Made by a program: the position numbers and the translations under genes
The notes under the pieces: model-generated
Seen by the model: only the letters and a program-made list of their open reading frames with translations
Told to the model about the DNA's origin: nothing
Databases searched by the model: none
Part shown: in pieces, positions 16,944 through 25,649 of the stretch
Layout of the letters: each line of letters starts with the position of its first letter
Numbering within the stretch: the stretch's first letter is position 1
Origin: Ornithinimicrobium tianjinense
GTDB taxonomy: Bacteria > Actinomycetota > Actinomycetes > Actinomycetales > Dermatophilaceae
Reading direction: 5' to 3'
Assembly (NCBI RefSeq): GCF_014636495.1
Contig: NZ_BMEM01000002.1
Location: forward strand, 248,001-312,000
Length of the DNA stretch: 64,000 bases

Positions 16944-18587
16944 TCAGAGCCAGCCGCGCGGGTTGACCGGCGTGCCGTTCTCGCGGGTCTCGAAGTGCAG
17001 GTGGCACCCCGTCGAGGACCCGGTCGTCCCTTCGTAGCCGATGACCTGACCCCGCGAGACCGACTGGCCCCCGGACACCGCGAAGCTCTGGAGGTGCAGG
17101 TATGCCGTGGTCAGGTTGACCCCGCGCTGCACGCCGTGGTCGAGCACCACGTAGTTGCCGCGGCTATCGTCGTAGAGAGTGCCGTAGACGACGCCGTCCG
17201 CAGCCGCGTAGATCGGCGTGCCGCAGGGGGCGCCGAAGTCCAGGCCTGAGTGGAGCAGCCAGATGCCCAGCACCGGGTGGAGGCGCATCCCGAACTCGCT
17301 GGTCGTGGGAGCGTTGACCGGGTAGGAGAGGTAACCGCTGGAGGAGTTCTGCGCGGCCTGGCGCTGACGCTCCGCCTCGCGGGCGGCCGCCTGCCGGGCA
17401 GCCTCGCGCTGAGCGGCCTCGCGGGCCGCGGCGTCGCGGGAGGCCTGGGCGGCCCGGTCGGCCTCCGCCTGCGCGGCAGCGGCACGACGCTGCGCCTCGG
17501 CCGCCGCGGCAGCGTCCTGGCGTCGCTGGGCGTCGGCAGCCAGTTGGCGCTGCCGCTCGGCCTCACGCTGCGCGGCACGCTGCCGGGCCGCCTCCTCGGC
17601 GGCCTTGCGCTGCGCCGCCTCCTCCGCAGCCTTGCGGCGCGCCGCCTCCTCCGCCTTGCGACGGGCCTCCTCCTTGGCGATACGGGCCAGCTCGGCCTTC
17701 TCCTCGGCCTTGATCCCGTGCTTGGAACGGGCCAGGGCACGCAGCTCGTCGTTGAGGTCCTCGGTGCGCTTCTGCTCGGCGGCCAGCTCCTTGGCGACCT
17801 TGGCCTTCTCCTTCTCCAGCTCGGCCTTGTCCGCCGCCTGCTCCGCCTCGAGCGCCTCGAGGGAGGTCTTGGCCTCCTCGGCGGCCGCCCTGGCCTGCTC
17901 CATGGCGACCACGTTGGCCTCGGCCTGGGCGAGCAGGTAGGCGATGTCCTGCCGCACGCCGGTCAGCCGGTCCTGCTCCGCGACGGCCTGCGCCTCCTGG
18001 GTGGCGAGGGCGCGGATCTGCTGGTCCTGGACGCGCAGCACCGTGCGGGCCATGGCCATCCGGTCGACGGCGTCGGCCTCGCCGGAGAGCAGCTCGAGCG
18101 TGGTCGCCAGCGATCCGAGACCACCCTGCTTGTAGCTGTCCCTGGCGATCGCGCCGATCGTCTCCCGGCTCTGCTCCTGCTCGGCCTCGTTGTCAGCCAG
18201 CGCCTCCTCGATGCTGGCCTCGTCGGCGCGCGCCACGGCCAGCTCGGACTCGATGCGCCGCGCCTCAGCCTCGGCGTCCGCCAGGTCCGCCTCAGCCTCG
18301 GAGAGCACGATCCGGGCCTCCGCGACCTTGGCGGTCGTCTCGCTCAGGCGGGCCTCGGCAGCCTTGAGCTCCTTGCTGGTGTGCTCGAGCTCCTCGTCGA
18401 GCTCTGCGGCGTTCTCCTTGGAGGTCGCCCGGTCCTTGCCGACCCGCTCCTGCTGCTCCTCGACGTCGCGGAGGCGGTCCCGTATGCCGTCCAGGTCGTC
18501 GGCGAGCGCTGGGCCACCGACGAGCACGCCCGCGAGGGCGAGGGCGACGACGGCGCGGACGGTGCGCGTGCGGGGACGGTCGGTCAT
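16944..18587 (-). CDS. FtsEX-associated coiled-coil M23 (LytM) endopeptidase
   Basis: A protein of 547 residues from ATG 18587, with GAGGAG about 8 nt upstream; an ATG at 18602 overlaps the ftsX stop and is an alternative. The signal peptide is about 1-28 (VRAVVALALAGVLVGGPALA). A long coiled coil (about 30-290) is followed by a very Ala/Arg/Glu/Gln-rich region (about 290-405). The C-terminal M23 domain, about 412-547, has intact zinc and catalytic residues: RLHPVLGIWLLHSGLDFGAP and GCHLHFE. It should cut peptidoglycan cross-links at the septum. The layout mirrors E. coli EnvC, but with an active rather than degenerate LytM domain. It directly follows ftsX. Confidence 0.92.
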   Translation of the reverse strand: MTDRPRTRTVRAVVALALAGVLVGGPALADDLDGIRDRLRDVEEQQERVGKDRATSKENAAELDEELEHTSKELKAAEARLSETTAKVAEARIVLSEAEADLADAEAEARRIESELAVARADEASIEEALADNEAEQEQSRETIGAIARDSYKQGGLGSLATTLELLSGEADAVDRMAMARTVLRVQDQQIRALATQEAQAVAEQDRLTGVRQDIAYLLAQAEANVVAMEQARAAAEEAKTSLEALEAEQAADKAELEKEKAKVAKELAAEQKRTEDLNDELRALARSKHGIKAEEKAELARIAKEEARRKAEEAARRKAAEEAAQRKAAEEAARQRAAQREAERQRQLAADAQRRQDAAAAAEAQRRAAAAQAEADRAAQASRDAAAREAAQREAARQAAAREAERQRQAAQNSSSGYLSYPVNAPTTSEFGMRLHPVLGIWLLHSGLDFGAPCGTPIYAAADGVVYGTLYDDSRGNYVVLDHGVQRGVNLTTAYLHLQSFAVSGGQSVSRGQVIGYEGTTGSSTGCHLHFETRENGTPVNPRGWL

Positions 18588-18598
18588 GACGGTTCTCC

Positions 18599-19522
18599 TC
18601 ATACCCTGACGTGACGGCGCAGTGCCGCCCAGGCGGTGAGTACGGCCAGCAGAAGAGCTCCGCCGACCAGGAAGGGGGTGATCAGCCACAGGTCGCGCTC
18701 ACCGACCAGGCTGATGAGGCCGCTCTGGCCGGCCAGCAGCTCGGACAGGAAGCCGGTGATGCCGAAGCGGACGGTGGCCCAGAGCAGACCGAGCGCCAGC
18801 GCCGCCCCGACGAGGGTCGCGACCACGGTCTCCAGGACGAACGGCAGGTAGATCGAGAAGGCCGACGCGCCGACCATCCGCTTGATGGCTGTCTCGCGCC
18901 GGCGCGACCACGCGGTCAGCCGGATCGCCGTCGAGATCAGCAGCACCGCGCAGCCGACCATGGCCACGGCGAGCGCCAGGGCGCCGATGCTCAGCACGCC
19001 CAGGAAGGTGAACAGCTTGTCCACCACCTCCCGCTGGTCCTCGACGCTCTCCACGCCGGGTGCCTGCTCGAAGGCCTGCCGGATCACCTCGTACTTGCTG
19101 GGGTCGGAGAGGTTGACGCGGAAGGACTCCGGGATGGCTTCCTGCGGGATGGTGTCCAGCACGGGCGAGTTGCGGAACTGCTCGCGGAACCGGTCGTAGG
19201 CGTCCTGGTTGGACTCGTAGTAGACCTGGGTGACGAGCGGCTCGAGACCTTCCAGGTCCGCCGCGATCTGCTCCCGCTGCTCCGGCGTCACGGCACCGGC
19301 TGCGCACGAGGCGACGTCCGTGCTGTCCGGGGTGCAGAGGAAGATCGAGACCTGGACCTTGTCGTACCAGTAGCCCTTGGCGGTGTCGACCTGTTGCTGC
19401 GCGAGCAGCCCGATGCCGAGGAAGAACAGGGAGACCATGGTCACGAGGACCACCGAGACGACCATGGAGACGTTGCGGCGCAGCCCGTTGGCGACCTCGC
19501 CGAGGAGGAAGCCGGGCCTCAC
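18599..19522 (-). CDS. ftsX: Cell-division protein FtsX (permease-like subunit)
   Basis: A protein of 307 residues with four membrane segments: one near 20-42, then a large extracellular domain (about 45-170, with cysteines at SIFLCTP and VASCAAG), and three C-terminal helices. The sequence AIRLTAWSRRRETAIKRMVG is the conserved FtsX cytoplasmic motif. FtsEX uses ATP-driven movement to activate a peptidoglycan hydrolase outside the cell, here most likely the adjacent M23 protein. It starts at GTG 19522, overlapping the ftsE stop as GTGA. Its own stop overlaps an ATG of the peptidase gene. Confidence 0.96.
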   Translation of the reverse strand: MRPGFLLGEVANGLRRNVSMVVSVVLVTMVSLFFLGIGLLAQQQVDTAKGYWYDKVQVSIFLCTPDSTDVASCAAGAVTPEQREQIAADLEGLEPLVTQVYYESNQDAYDRFREQFRNSPVLDTIPQEAIPESFRVNLSDPSKYEVIRQAFEQAPGVESVEDQREVVDKLFTFLGVLSIGALALAVAMVGCAVLLISTAIRLTAWSRRRETAIKRMVGASAFSIYLPFVLETVVATLVGAALALGLLWATVRFGITGFLSELLAGQSGLISLVGERDLWLITPFLVGGALLLAVLTAWAALRRHVRV

Positions 19523-20211
19523 CGGGTCACCTCCCGGTAACCGCCCTCGGCCTGGTCGCGGACGACCCGACCCTCGTGCAGCTGCACGACGCGCTTGCGG
19601 AACTGGTCGACGATCGAGGTGTCGTGGGTGGCCATCACGACGGTGGTGCCTGCGCGGTTGATGCGCTCGAGGATCGCCACGATCTCGGCCGAGGTGTCGG
19701 GGTCGAGGTTGCCGGTGGGCTCGTCGGCCAGCAGGATCGGCGGTTTGTTGACCATCGCCCGGGCGATCGCGACCCGCTGCTGCTCACCGCCCGAGAGCTC
19801 GTGCGGCAGGCGCTTGGCCCGCTCCTGCAGGCCGACCAGGGCGAGGGTCTCCGGCACCCGCTGCCGGATCTCGTGGCCGGGGGCACCGAGCACCTGCAGG
19901 ACGTAGGCGACGTTCTGGTAGACGGTCTTGCCCGAGAGCAGCCGGAAGTCCTGGAAGACCGTCCCGATCTGGCGACGGAGCACATGGACACGCCGGTGCG
20001 GCAGCTGACCCAGGTCGTGCCCTGCCACCAGCACCCGGCCGCGGGTCGGCTCGTGCTCGAGGATGACGAGGCGCAGGAGCGAGCTCTTGCCGGAGCCGGT
20101 CTGACCGACGACGAAGCAGAACTCCCCGCGGGTGACGTCGAGGTCGACGTCCTGCAGCGCCCAGGGATCACCCTTGGCGTAGCGCAGACTGACGTTCTCG
20201 AGCGTGATCAT
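19519..20211 (-). CDS. ftsE: Cell-division ATP-binding protein FtsE
   Basis: A protein of 230 residues starting MITLENVSLRYAKGDPWALQ at ATG 20211. Walker A is VVGQTGSGKSSLLRLV, the ABC signature is LSGGEQQRVAIARAM, Walker B is ILLADEPTGNLD, and the H-loop is VVMATHD. FtsE pairs with FtsX in the divisome. The minus-strand region upstream carries TTACCGT about 48 nt from the start as a possible -10 element, and GGAG about 16 nt from the ATG. In many actinobacteria prfB is directly upstream of ftsE, but here a nuclease and an aldehyde dehydrogenase gene lie between. Confidence 0.97.
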   Translation of the reverse strand: MITLENVSLRYAKGDPWALQDVDLDVTRGEFCFVVGQTGSGKSSLLRLVILEHEPTRGRVLVAGHDLGQLPHRRVHVLRRQIGTVFQDFRLLSGKTVYQNVAYVLQVLGAPGHEIRQRVPETLALVGLQERAKRLPHELSGGEQQRVAIARAMVNKPPILLADEPTGNLDPDTSAEIVAILERINRAGTTVVMATHDTSIVDQFRKRVVQLHEGRVVRDQAEGGYREVTR

Positions 20212-20337
20212 GGGACGCAGGTGATCTCCGTGACTGGGGTGACGGCCGGGACCCACGGTAACGGATGTGATATCTGAGACCAAGCATTCTCCGCTGGGCG
20301 GCGGCGCCGCCAGCTCCTGAGGGCGGCGTGGCGACGT

Positions 20338-20362
20338 CCGTCGCGTGAACAGTTCGCGACGG
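20338..20362. promoter_or_regulatory. Inverted repeat between ftsE and the nuclease gene
   Basis: CCGTCGCG and CGCGACGG form an 8-bp perfect inverted repeat with a 9-bp centre (TGAACAGTT). It lies in the divergent promoter region, 102 bp from the nuclease start and 127 bp from ftsE. TAGCGT at 20399-20404 is a likely -10 for the nuclease gene. Confidence 0.35.
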
Positions 20363-20463
20363 GCGGTCGCGTCAGGCCCCATGAAGGCTACCGACGGGTT
20401 AGCGTGACCTCGTCCCCGCTCACCGGAGCAGCCGTGACCTGCGCCTCCCTCTCTGGAGAAGAC

Positions 20464-22872
20464 ATGACCCTCACCTCCCGCGCACGACGCGGGCTCGCGG
20501 CCACGGCGGCCGCCAGTCTCTCGCTCGCCGGCCTCGTGTCGCTGGCGCCGTTGGCCGGAGCGGCCGGCCCCGGCCTGGTGGTCGACGAGGTCTACGGCGG
20601 CGGCGGCAACTCCGGCGCCACCTACACCCACGACTTCGTCGAGCTCCACAACACCACGACGTCCGCCGTCTCGGTCGACGGCTTCACGGTGAAGTACTAC
20701 TCAGCGTCCGGCAACCTGGGCAACACGTGCACGCTCTCCGGCTCCGTCGCGGCCGGCTCTCGCTACCTCGTGCAGCAGGCGAAGGGCTCCGGCGGCACGA
20801 CGGCCCTTCCCACTCCCGACGCGACCTGCTCGGCCACCATGTCGGGCACGAGCGGCTCGGTCGTGCTGTCCGACGCCACCGGCGCGGTCCTGGACACGGT
20901 GGGCTACGGCACCGCGTCGCTGCGGGAGGGCACCGCTGCCCCCGCCCTGACCAACACGACGTCGGCCAGCCGCACGGACGGCGTGGACACCGACGACAAC
21001 TCCGCCGACTTCACGGTGGGGACCCCGATGCCGCAGAACTCCGGCGGCGCGACGCCGCCGGACGACCCGGGTCCGGTCGAGGCGACCATCGCGCAGATCC
21101 AGGGCACCGGCGCAGCCTCACCCCTGGTGGGCCAGGAGGTCATCACCAGCGGCGTCGTCACCGCGACCTATCCCACCGGCGGGTTCAACGGCGTATACCT
21201 CCAGACCCCGGGGACCGGCGGCGCCGCCAAGGCGGCCGGCGAGGCCTCGGACGGCGTCTTCGTCTACAGCGGCTGGATGGCGCGCAACCTGCAGGTCGGG
21301 GACTGCGTGAGCGTGGAGGCCACCGTCGAGGAGTACCGCGGCCTCACCGAGCTCACCGACGCCTTCGCGACCGAGATCACCGGCTGCGAGCCGGTGGAGG
21401 CCACTCAGCTGGCTGGGGTGCCGGCGGCCGACGCCGACAAGGAGCCCTACGAGGGGATGCTTGTGCTCCCCCAGGGCACCTACACCATCACCAACAACTA
21501 CCAGCTCAACCAGTACGGCCAGCTCGGCCTGGTCGCCGGCGAGGAGCCGCTCTACCAGGCCACGGAGGTCGTGGAGCCGGGACCGGCGGCGCTCGCCTAC
21601 GAGGCCGACAACCAGCGCCGTCTCATCACCCTCGACGACGGCTCGAGCTGGGACTACATGAGGAACACCGACGCGAAGGAGTCCCCGCTCCCCTACCTGT
21701 CGGCCACCGAGCCGATGCGCACGGCCTCGCAGGTGACGTTCGAGCAGCCCGTCATCCTCGACTACCGGTTCCAGTGGAACTACCAGCCCACCGGTCAGGT
21801 TGTCGGCGCCACCGACGAGCACGACCCGCTGGTCACCGAGAACGACCGTGAGGTCGACGTGCCGGAGGCGGGAGGCAACATCCAGATGGCCGCCTTCAAC
21901 GTCCTCAACTACTTCACCGACCTCGGGATGGACGAGGAGGGTTGCGACTACTACGCCGACATGTATGGCGATCCTGTCGCCACCAACTACTGCGAGGTCC
22001 GGGGCGCCTGGGACGAGGACAGCTTCGTGGACCAGAAGGCCAAGATCCTGGCCGCCATTGGCGGCCTGGACGCCGAGGTCGTCGCCCTCATGGAGATCGA
22101 GAACTCCGCCGGCATCAGCTACGTCGACCACCACCGCGACTGGACCCTGGCCGAGCTGGTGAGCAGCCTGAACGCGGCCGAGGGAAGCACGCGCTGGGCG
22201 TATGCCGAGTCGCCGGTCGTCGTGCCCGAAAACGAGGACGTCATCCGCACCGCCTTCATCTACGACCGGACCGCCGTGCAGGCGCTCGGGGCCTCGGTCA
22301 TCCAGCTCGACGACGCCTTCGCCAACGCCCGCTACCCGCTGGCGCAGCAGTTCAAGGCGCTCAACACCGGCAGGCCGTTCACGGCCGTGGCCAACCACTT
22401 CAAGTCCAAGGGCTCGGGCGAGGACGACGGGACCGGCCAGGGCCTGGCCAACCCCTCGCGCGAGGCGCAGGCGGCCGCGCTGACCTCCTGGGTCGAGGAG
22501 ATGTTCGGCGACGAGGCCACCTTCCTCCTGGGCGACTTCAACGCCTACAGCAAGGAGACGCCGGTGCAGATCATCGAGGACGCGGGCTACACCAACGTGG
22601 TCAAGCAGTACGAGCCGACCTCGGCGAGCTACCAGTTCAGCGGGCGCCTCGGGTCGCTCGACCACGTCTTCGCCAACGCCGAGGCCATGCGCCTGGTCAC
22701 GGGTGCGGGCATCTGGGACATCAACGGTGACGAGTCCATCGCGTTCCAGTACAGCCGTCGCCTCTACAACGTCGTGGACTTTTACGCCCCCGACCAGTTC
22801 GCCAGCTCCGACCATGACCCGGCTGTCGTCGGTCTGGACACCGGGAGCCGGGGCAGGGGCGGTCGCGGCTGA
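20464..22872 (+). CDS. ExeM/NucH-family extracellular endonuclease
   Basis: A protein of 802 residues from ATG 20464, with GGAGAAG about 5 nt upstream. A signal peptide (about 1-33) ends LAPLAGAAGP. A lamin-tail domain follows (about 35-165, VVDEVYGGGGNSGATYTHDF and VELHNTT). An OB-like NucH region contains IAQIQGTGAASPLVGQEV and SGVVTA. The C-terminal endonuclease/exonuclease/phosphatase domain (about 475-795) has MAAFNVLNYFTD, the catalytic Glu in VVALMEIENS, LLGDFNAYSKE, and SSDHDPAVVGL. It is a secreted DNase or phosphodiesterase, perhaps for scavenging phosphate or extracellular DNA. It has been inserted between ftsE and prfB relative to the usual actinobacterial order. Confidence 0.93.
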   Translation: MTLTSRARRGLAATAAASLSLAGLVSLAPLAGAAGPGLVVDEVYGGGGNSGATYTHDFVELHNTTTSAVSVDGFTVKYYSASGNLGNTCTLSGSVAAGSRYLVQQAKGSGGTTALPTPDATCSATMSGTSGSVVLSDATGAVLDTVGYGTASLREGTAAPALTNTTSASRTDGVDTDDNSADFTVGTPMPQNSGGATPPDDPGPVEATIAQIQGTGAASPLVGQEVITSGVVTATYPTGGFNGVYLQTPGTGGAAKAAGEASDGVFVYSGWMARNLQVGDCVSVEATVEEYRGLTELTDAFATEITGCEPVEATQLAGVPAADADKEPYEGMLVLPQGTYTITNNYQLNQYGQLGLVAGEEPLYQATEVVEPGPAALAYEADNQRRLITLDDGSSWDYMRNTDAKESPLPYLSATEPMRTASQVTFEQPVILDYRFQWNYQPTGQVVGATDEHDPLVTENDREVDVPEAGGNIQMAAFNVLNYFTDLGMDEEGCDYYADMYGDPVATNYCEVRGAWDEDSFVDQKAKILAAIGGLDAEVVALMEIENSAGISYVDHHRDWTLAELVSSLNAAEGSTRWAYAESPVVVPENEDVIRTAFIYDRTAVQALGASVIQLDDAFANARYPLAQQFKALNTGRPFTAVANHFKSKGSGEDDGTGQGLANPSREAQAAALTSWVEEMFGDEATFLLGDFNAYSKETPVQIIEDAGYTNVVKQYEPTSASYQFSGRLGSLDHVFANAEAMRLVTGAGIWDINGDESIAFQYSRRLYNVVDFYAPDQFASSDHDPAVVGLDTGSRGRGGRG

Positions 22873-22891
22873 GCCCGGTCCGCCGCATGGC

Positions 22892-22919
22892 GGGCGGCGT
22901 CCCTCCGGGGGCGCCGCCC
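22892..22919 (+). terminator. 8-bp GC hairpin after the nuclease gene
   Basis: GGGCGGCG and CGCCGCCC pair around a 12-nt loop, 19 bp after the nuclease stop. It may also serve the convergent aldehyde dehydrogenase gene. Confidence 0.6.
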
Positions 22920-22945
22920 GTCGGCGTGCTGGTGGGTCCGCAGGC

Positions 22946-24433
22946 TCAGGGGCGGCCGCGCAGCAGGCGCGTCACGAGGCCGACGCCGGTCAGGACCGAC
23001 GCAGGGACCTCGCGGGCCTGTCGGCCCCGTCGCAGCGGGGCCATGAGCGCGCGCACCGCAGACCGCTTCCACGCGGGGTAGGGCGGGTAGACCGCGGCGA
23101 GGGTGTCGGGGGCGAGCGGCTTGTTCAGCACCGACCGGTGGTGGGAGAGCTCCTCGATCGAGGCACGGCCCAGGTAGCGGCCCATGCCCGACTCCCCCAC
23201 CCCGCCGAAGGGCAGACCCGGCACCGCGAGATGGATGAGCGGGGCCCCGTGGGCCAGCCCGCCGGAGATCGTGCGCGTCTCGAATAACTCGCGCGTCGCG
23301 CGGTCCTCGGAGAAGACGTAGAGAGCCAGCGGCCGCTCGCGGCCGTTGATGATGCCGACCGCCTCGGCGGCGTCAGACACCCCGATCACCGGCAGGACCG
23401 GACCAAAGATCTCGTCCGACATCAGCGGGGCGTCGAGCGGGACGTCGACGACCACGGTGGGAGCGAGGTAGTGCCGGTCGTCGACGTCGTGGTCGCCGCC
23501 CAGGACGACGTGGCCGCCGGAGCTCTCGACCAGCTCCACGAGCCGGCGGTGGTGGTCGGCGTTGACGATGCGGCCGAGGTCGTCGCTGCGGCTCGGGTCG
23601 GCGCCGAAGAAGTCCTCCACCGCGCCGGCGAGCGCCTCGAGGAGCGCGTCCCGGGCGTCGCGGGTCACCAGCACGTAGTCCGGCGCGACGCAGGTCTGAC
23701 CGGCGTTGGTGAACTTGCCCCACACGATCCGTCGCGCGGCCAGGTCCGGGTCCACCGTGCCGTCGACGAAGGTGGGCGACTTGCCGCCGAGCTCCAGGGT
23801 GACCGGCGTGAGGTGCTCCGCCGCGGCCCGCATCACGATCCGACCCACTCTCGGCGAGCCGGTGAAGAAGATGTGGTCGAAACGCTCCTGCAGCAGGGCC
23901 GTCGTCTCCGGCACCCCGCCGACGACCACCTCGACGGTGTCGGCTCCCAGATAGCGCGGCAGCAGCTCCGCCAGGAGCGCCGCCACGCGGGGCGTCAGGT
24001 CGCTGGGCTTGACGACCGCGGTGTTGCCTGCGGCCAGGACGCCCGCGAGCGGCGTCAGCAGCAGCTGCACGGGGTAGTTCCACGGCCCGATGACCAGCAC
24101 GACGCCCTTGGGCTGCAGCTGGACGTGCGCGCTGCCCGGCAGGTGCGTCACCGGCAGGCCGACCCGGCGCGGCGCGGTCCAGCGCGCGAGGTTGGCGAGG
24201 AGCAGGTCGATCTCCTGCACGACGAAGGACAGCTCGGTGAGCCGGACCTCCAGGTGGGGCTTGCCGACGTCCTCCCGGACAGCCTCGGTGAGCGCCTCCT
24301 CGTGCTCGAGGACCATCGCGCGCAGCGCGGACAGCCGGGAGCGCCGCCAGTCGAGATCGCGGGTGATCCCGGAGGTGACCAGGTCGCGCAGCGCCGCGAG
24401 GCGCGCCTGGTCCACGGGGGCGAGCTGCGTCAT
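22946..24433 (-). CDS. Aldehyde dehydrogenase (class 3-like)
   Basis: A protein of 495 residues. The NAD-binding region has GVVLVIGPWNYPVQLLLTPL and AGNTAVVKPSDLTP. The catalytic Glu214 is in VTLELGGKSP, and the nucleophile Cys248 is in NAGQTCVAPDYVL. The C-terminal part has PFGGVGESGMGRYLGRAS. The short spacing and RKLDWRR-like N-terminus fit class 3/fatty-aldehyde dehydrogenases, which oxidise medium- to long-chain or aromatic aldehydes. A basic C-terminal tail (TRLLRGRP) may touch the membrane. It precedes no obvious partner gene; the substrate is not predictable. Confidence 0.92.
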   Translation of the reverse strand: MTQLAPVDQARLAALRDLVTSGITRDLDWRRSRLSALRAMVLEHEEALTEAVREDVGKPHLEVRLTELSFVVQEIDLLLANLARWTAPRRVGLPVTHLPGSAHVQLQPKGVVLVIGPWNYPVQLLLTPLAGVLAAGNTAVVKPSDLTPRVAALLAELLPRYLGADTVEVVVGGVPETTALLQERFDHIFFTGSPRVGRIVMRAAAEHLTPVTLELGGKSPTFVDGTVDPDLAARRIVWGKFTNAGQTCVAPDYVLVTRDARDALLEALAGAVEDFFGADPSRSDDLGRIVNADHHRRLVELVESSGGHVVLGGDHDVDDRHYLAPTVVVDVPLDAPLMSDEIFGPVLPVIGVSDAAEAVGIINGRERPLALYVFSEDRATRELFETRTISGGLAHGAPLIHLAVPGLPFGGVGESGMGRYLGRASIEELSHHRSVLNKPLAPDTLAAVYPPYPAWKRSAVRALMAPLRRGRQAREVPASVLTGVGLVTRLLRGRP

Positions 24434-24455
24434 ACCGCTCCTTGCCGCGGCCGAC

Positions 24456-25568
24456 TCAGTCGGTCGCCTTCTCCTGCGCGCGCTTCCAGCGGATGCCGGC
24501 CTCGATGAACGCGTCGATGTCGCCGTCGAGGACAGCGGCGGTGGAGCCGACCTCGTGCCCGGTGCGCAGGTCCTTGACCATCTGGTAGGGGTGCAGCACG
24601 TAGGAGCGCATCTGGTCTCCCCAGCTGGCCTTGACGTCGCCGGCCATCTCCTTGCGGGCGGCGTCCTCCTCCTGCTTCTTGAGGAGGAGCAGACGCGACT
24701 GCAGGACGCGCAGCGCCGCGGCGCGGTTCTGGATCTGGCTCTTCTCGTTCTGCATCGAGACCACGAGACCGGTGGGGATGTGCGTCATGCGCACGGCTGA
24801 GTCCGTGGTGTTGACGGACTGGCCGCCGGGGCCGCTGGAGCGGAAGACGTCGATCTTCAGCTCCGACTCCGGGATCTCGATGGTGTCGGTGGTCTCGATG
24901 AGCGGGATCACCTCGACCGCGGCGAAGCTGGTCTGGCGGCGACCCTGGTTGTCGAACGGGCTGATCCGGACGAGGCGGTGGGTGCCTGCCTCGACGGACA
25001 GCGTGCCGTAGGCGTAGGGCACCTTGACCTCGAAGGTCGCCGACTTCAGGCCCGCCTCCTCCGCGTATGACGTGTCCAGCACCGCGGTCGGGTAGCCGTT
25101 GCGCTCGGCCCAGCGGAGGTACATCCGCATGAGCATCTCGGCGAAGTCGGCCGCGTCCACGCCACCGGCCCCGGAGCGGATCGTCACGACCGCCTCGCGC
25201 TCGTCGTACTCACCGTTGAGGAGGGTGCGGACCTCGAGCTGCTCGACGTCGCGCTGGAGCCCGGCGAGCTCCTTCTCGGCCTCGGCCAGGGTCTCGGCGT
25301 CGCTCTCCTCGGTGCCCAGCTCGACCAGGGCCTCCAGGTCGTCGATGCGGGAGTCCATGCCGGTGACCCGGTCGTGCTCGGCCTTGGCGCGCGAGAGCGC
25401 CGAGGTGACCTGCTGCGCCTTCTCGACGTCGTCCCAGAGGTCAGGAGCGGAGGCCTGCGTCTCGAGGTCGGTGATCTGCGCCTGCAGGCTCGTCAGGTCG
25501 GTGACCTCGCGCACGGACGACATCGTCGTGCGGAGCGCCTTGATCTCGTTCTCGAAGTCGACTGCCAC
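24456..25568 (-). CDS. prfB: Peptide chain release factor 2
   Basis: About 370 residues from GTG 25568 ([16 protein letters not shown]). The catalytic GGQ motif is in [20 protein letters not shown], and the N-terminal domain 1 and [10 protein letters not shown] region are as expected. RF2 terminates translation at UGA and UAA. The frame is continuous: there is no internal UGA or slippery CUU, so the programmed +1 frameshift known from many bacteria is absent. No good Shine-Dalgarno precedes the GTG; a TTG at 25577 is a weaker alternative. It is separated from ftsE by two unrelated genes. Confidence 0.96.
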   Translation of the reverse strand: MAVDFENEIKALRTTMSSVREVTDLTSLQAQITDLETQASAPDLWDDVEKAQQVTSALSRAKAEHDRVTGMDSRIDDLEALVELGTEESDAETLAEAEKELAGLQRDVEQLEVRTLLNGEYDEREAVVTIRSGAGGVDAADFAEMLMRMYLRWAERNGYPTAVLDTSYAEEAGLKSATFEVKVPYAYGTLSVEAGTHRLVRISPFDNQGRRQTSFAAVEVIPLIETTDTIEIPESELKIDVFRSSGPGGQSVNTTDSAVRMTHIPTGLVVSMQNEKSQIQNRAAALRVLQSRLLLLKKQEEDAARKEMAGDVKASWGDQMRSYVLHPYQMVKDLRTGHEVGSTAAVLDGDIDAFIEAGIRWKRAQEKATD

Positions 25569-25649
25569 GAGGATCAAGACTACGCGACCGGCCGGGTCGG
25601 GCCCGCCGCGAGAGGCGACGGGCACGGCATACCGACGACGCAGCAGAGG

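Noticed and set aside
24456-25568. Programmed +1 frameshift in prfB
   Set aside because: The frame is continuous, with no early in-frame TGA or slippery site.
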